Virus record (IMG/VR): IMGVR_UViG_3300029309_000267
Span: 1-28,264 of that record
Reading direction: 5' to 3' (one strand)
Length of the DNA stretch: 28,264 nucleotides
Source: a virus
The position numbers and the translations under genes were made by a program. Shown piece after piece: positions 28,148 through 28,264 of the stretch; the first letter of the stretch is position 1; each line of letters starts with the position of its first letter. The notes under the pieces are model-generated. The model had not been told where the DNA came from and ran no database searches. It saw nothing but the letters and a program-made list of their open reading frames with translations.

Positions 28148-28264
28148 TTACTCCTTTGTATCTTTAGTTTGTAAGTAATGTACAGCACTTAGGACAAATC
28201 CTAATCTGCTATGTACCTTATCTATATCTCTGTAAGCACACTTCAATTCGGCCTGTGCTTTAGC
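28148..28264 (-). CDS. Small 39-residue protein, C-terminal part (same gene as 1-104)
   Basis: This is the right-end copy of the gene that begins at 104. From 28264 leftward the frame reads AKAQAELK and onward, stopping at TAA 28150-28148. Only the start ATG is missing, because the window ends. The single mismatch in the terminal repeat changes GCC to GCT, both alanine, which supports real selection on the reading frame. Four bases separate its stop from the ATG of the next gene. Confidence 0.6.
   Translation of the reverse strand, partial: AKAQAELKCAYRDIDKVHSRLGFVLSAVHYLQTKDTKE
28164..28264. repeat. Terminal direct repeat, right copy
   Basis: Second copy of the 101-base end repeat, aligned base for base with positions 1-101 apart from position 28262. 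Joining the copies restores one intact 39-codon gene and removes any apparent truncation at either window edge. Confidence 0.9.

Noticed and set aside
1-28264. Gene transfer agent rather than a phage
   Set aside because: The contig closes into a circle and includes regulators, sugar genes and a fibre set; a GTA cluster is chromosomal with flanking host genes, none of which are seen.
1-28264. CRISPR array, insertion sequence or integrase/attachment site
   Set aside because: No spaced direct repeats, transposase, recombinase or tRNA-end match was found on either strand.

Overview
This window is a complete or nearly complete genome of an AT-rich, probably marine, tailed bacteriophage. The first 101 bases recur at the end with one mismatch, so the contig is a closed circle of about 28,163 bp cut inside a small gene. 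The style (collagen-repeat fibre, small basic proteins in overlapping chains, sugar genes) recalls phages of marine picoplankton such as SAR11 or picocyanobacteria. That host idea is inference.

Layout: (1) 5.5 to 0 kb, minus strand: portal, scaffold, major capsid, connector, tail-completion and major tail genes. (2) Across the circle joint, 28.26 to 20.6 kb, minus: tail chaperone pair G/GT with a lambda-type GGGAAAG frameshift site, gp10-like protein, tape measure, tail-tip proteins, a GNAT acetyltransferase, a gpJ-like hub and a fibre chaperone. (3) 20.6 to 12.3 kb, minus: 1328-residue collagen-repeat fibre, LamG-like protein, then many tiny, mostly basic or membrane proteins. (4) 12.6 to 13.0 kb, plus: one unknown gene. 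(5) 11.86 to 12.62 kb: gene-free control region with hairpins, a strong terminator and a candidate structured small RNA. (6) 11.83 to 8.8 kb, minus: a cysteine-rich small protein behind a perfect sigma-70 promoter, small and large terminase, four small genes. (7) 5.6 to 8.8 kb, plus, behind a near-perfect sigma-70 promoter: a double helix-turn-helix protein, an unknown protein, a glycosyltransferase, an NAD-dependent sugar epimerase and small genes.

The structural set is full (terminase, portal, capsid, long non-contractile tail), but I recognise no DNA polymerase, primase, helicase, replication initiator, integrase, RNA polymerase, sigma factor or endolysin. The octamer GATAAATA occurs exactly eight times, always at a gene junction or in non-coding DNA and always pointing at a plausible transcript on the same strand: portal, terminase, fibre block, the lone plus gene, the candidate RNA and others. 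It resembles the late promoter of T4-type phages (TATAAATA; NATAAATA in cyanomyoviruses), and seven of the eight sites lack a -35 box. A working hypothesis is a virus with early genes on host sigma-70 promoters and late genes on T4-like promoters, which may borrow late transcription, and perhaps replication and lysis, from a co-infecting T4-like phage. An unrecognised late factor of its own is the main alternative.
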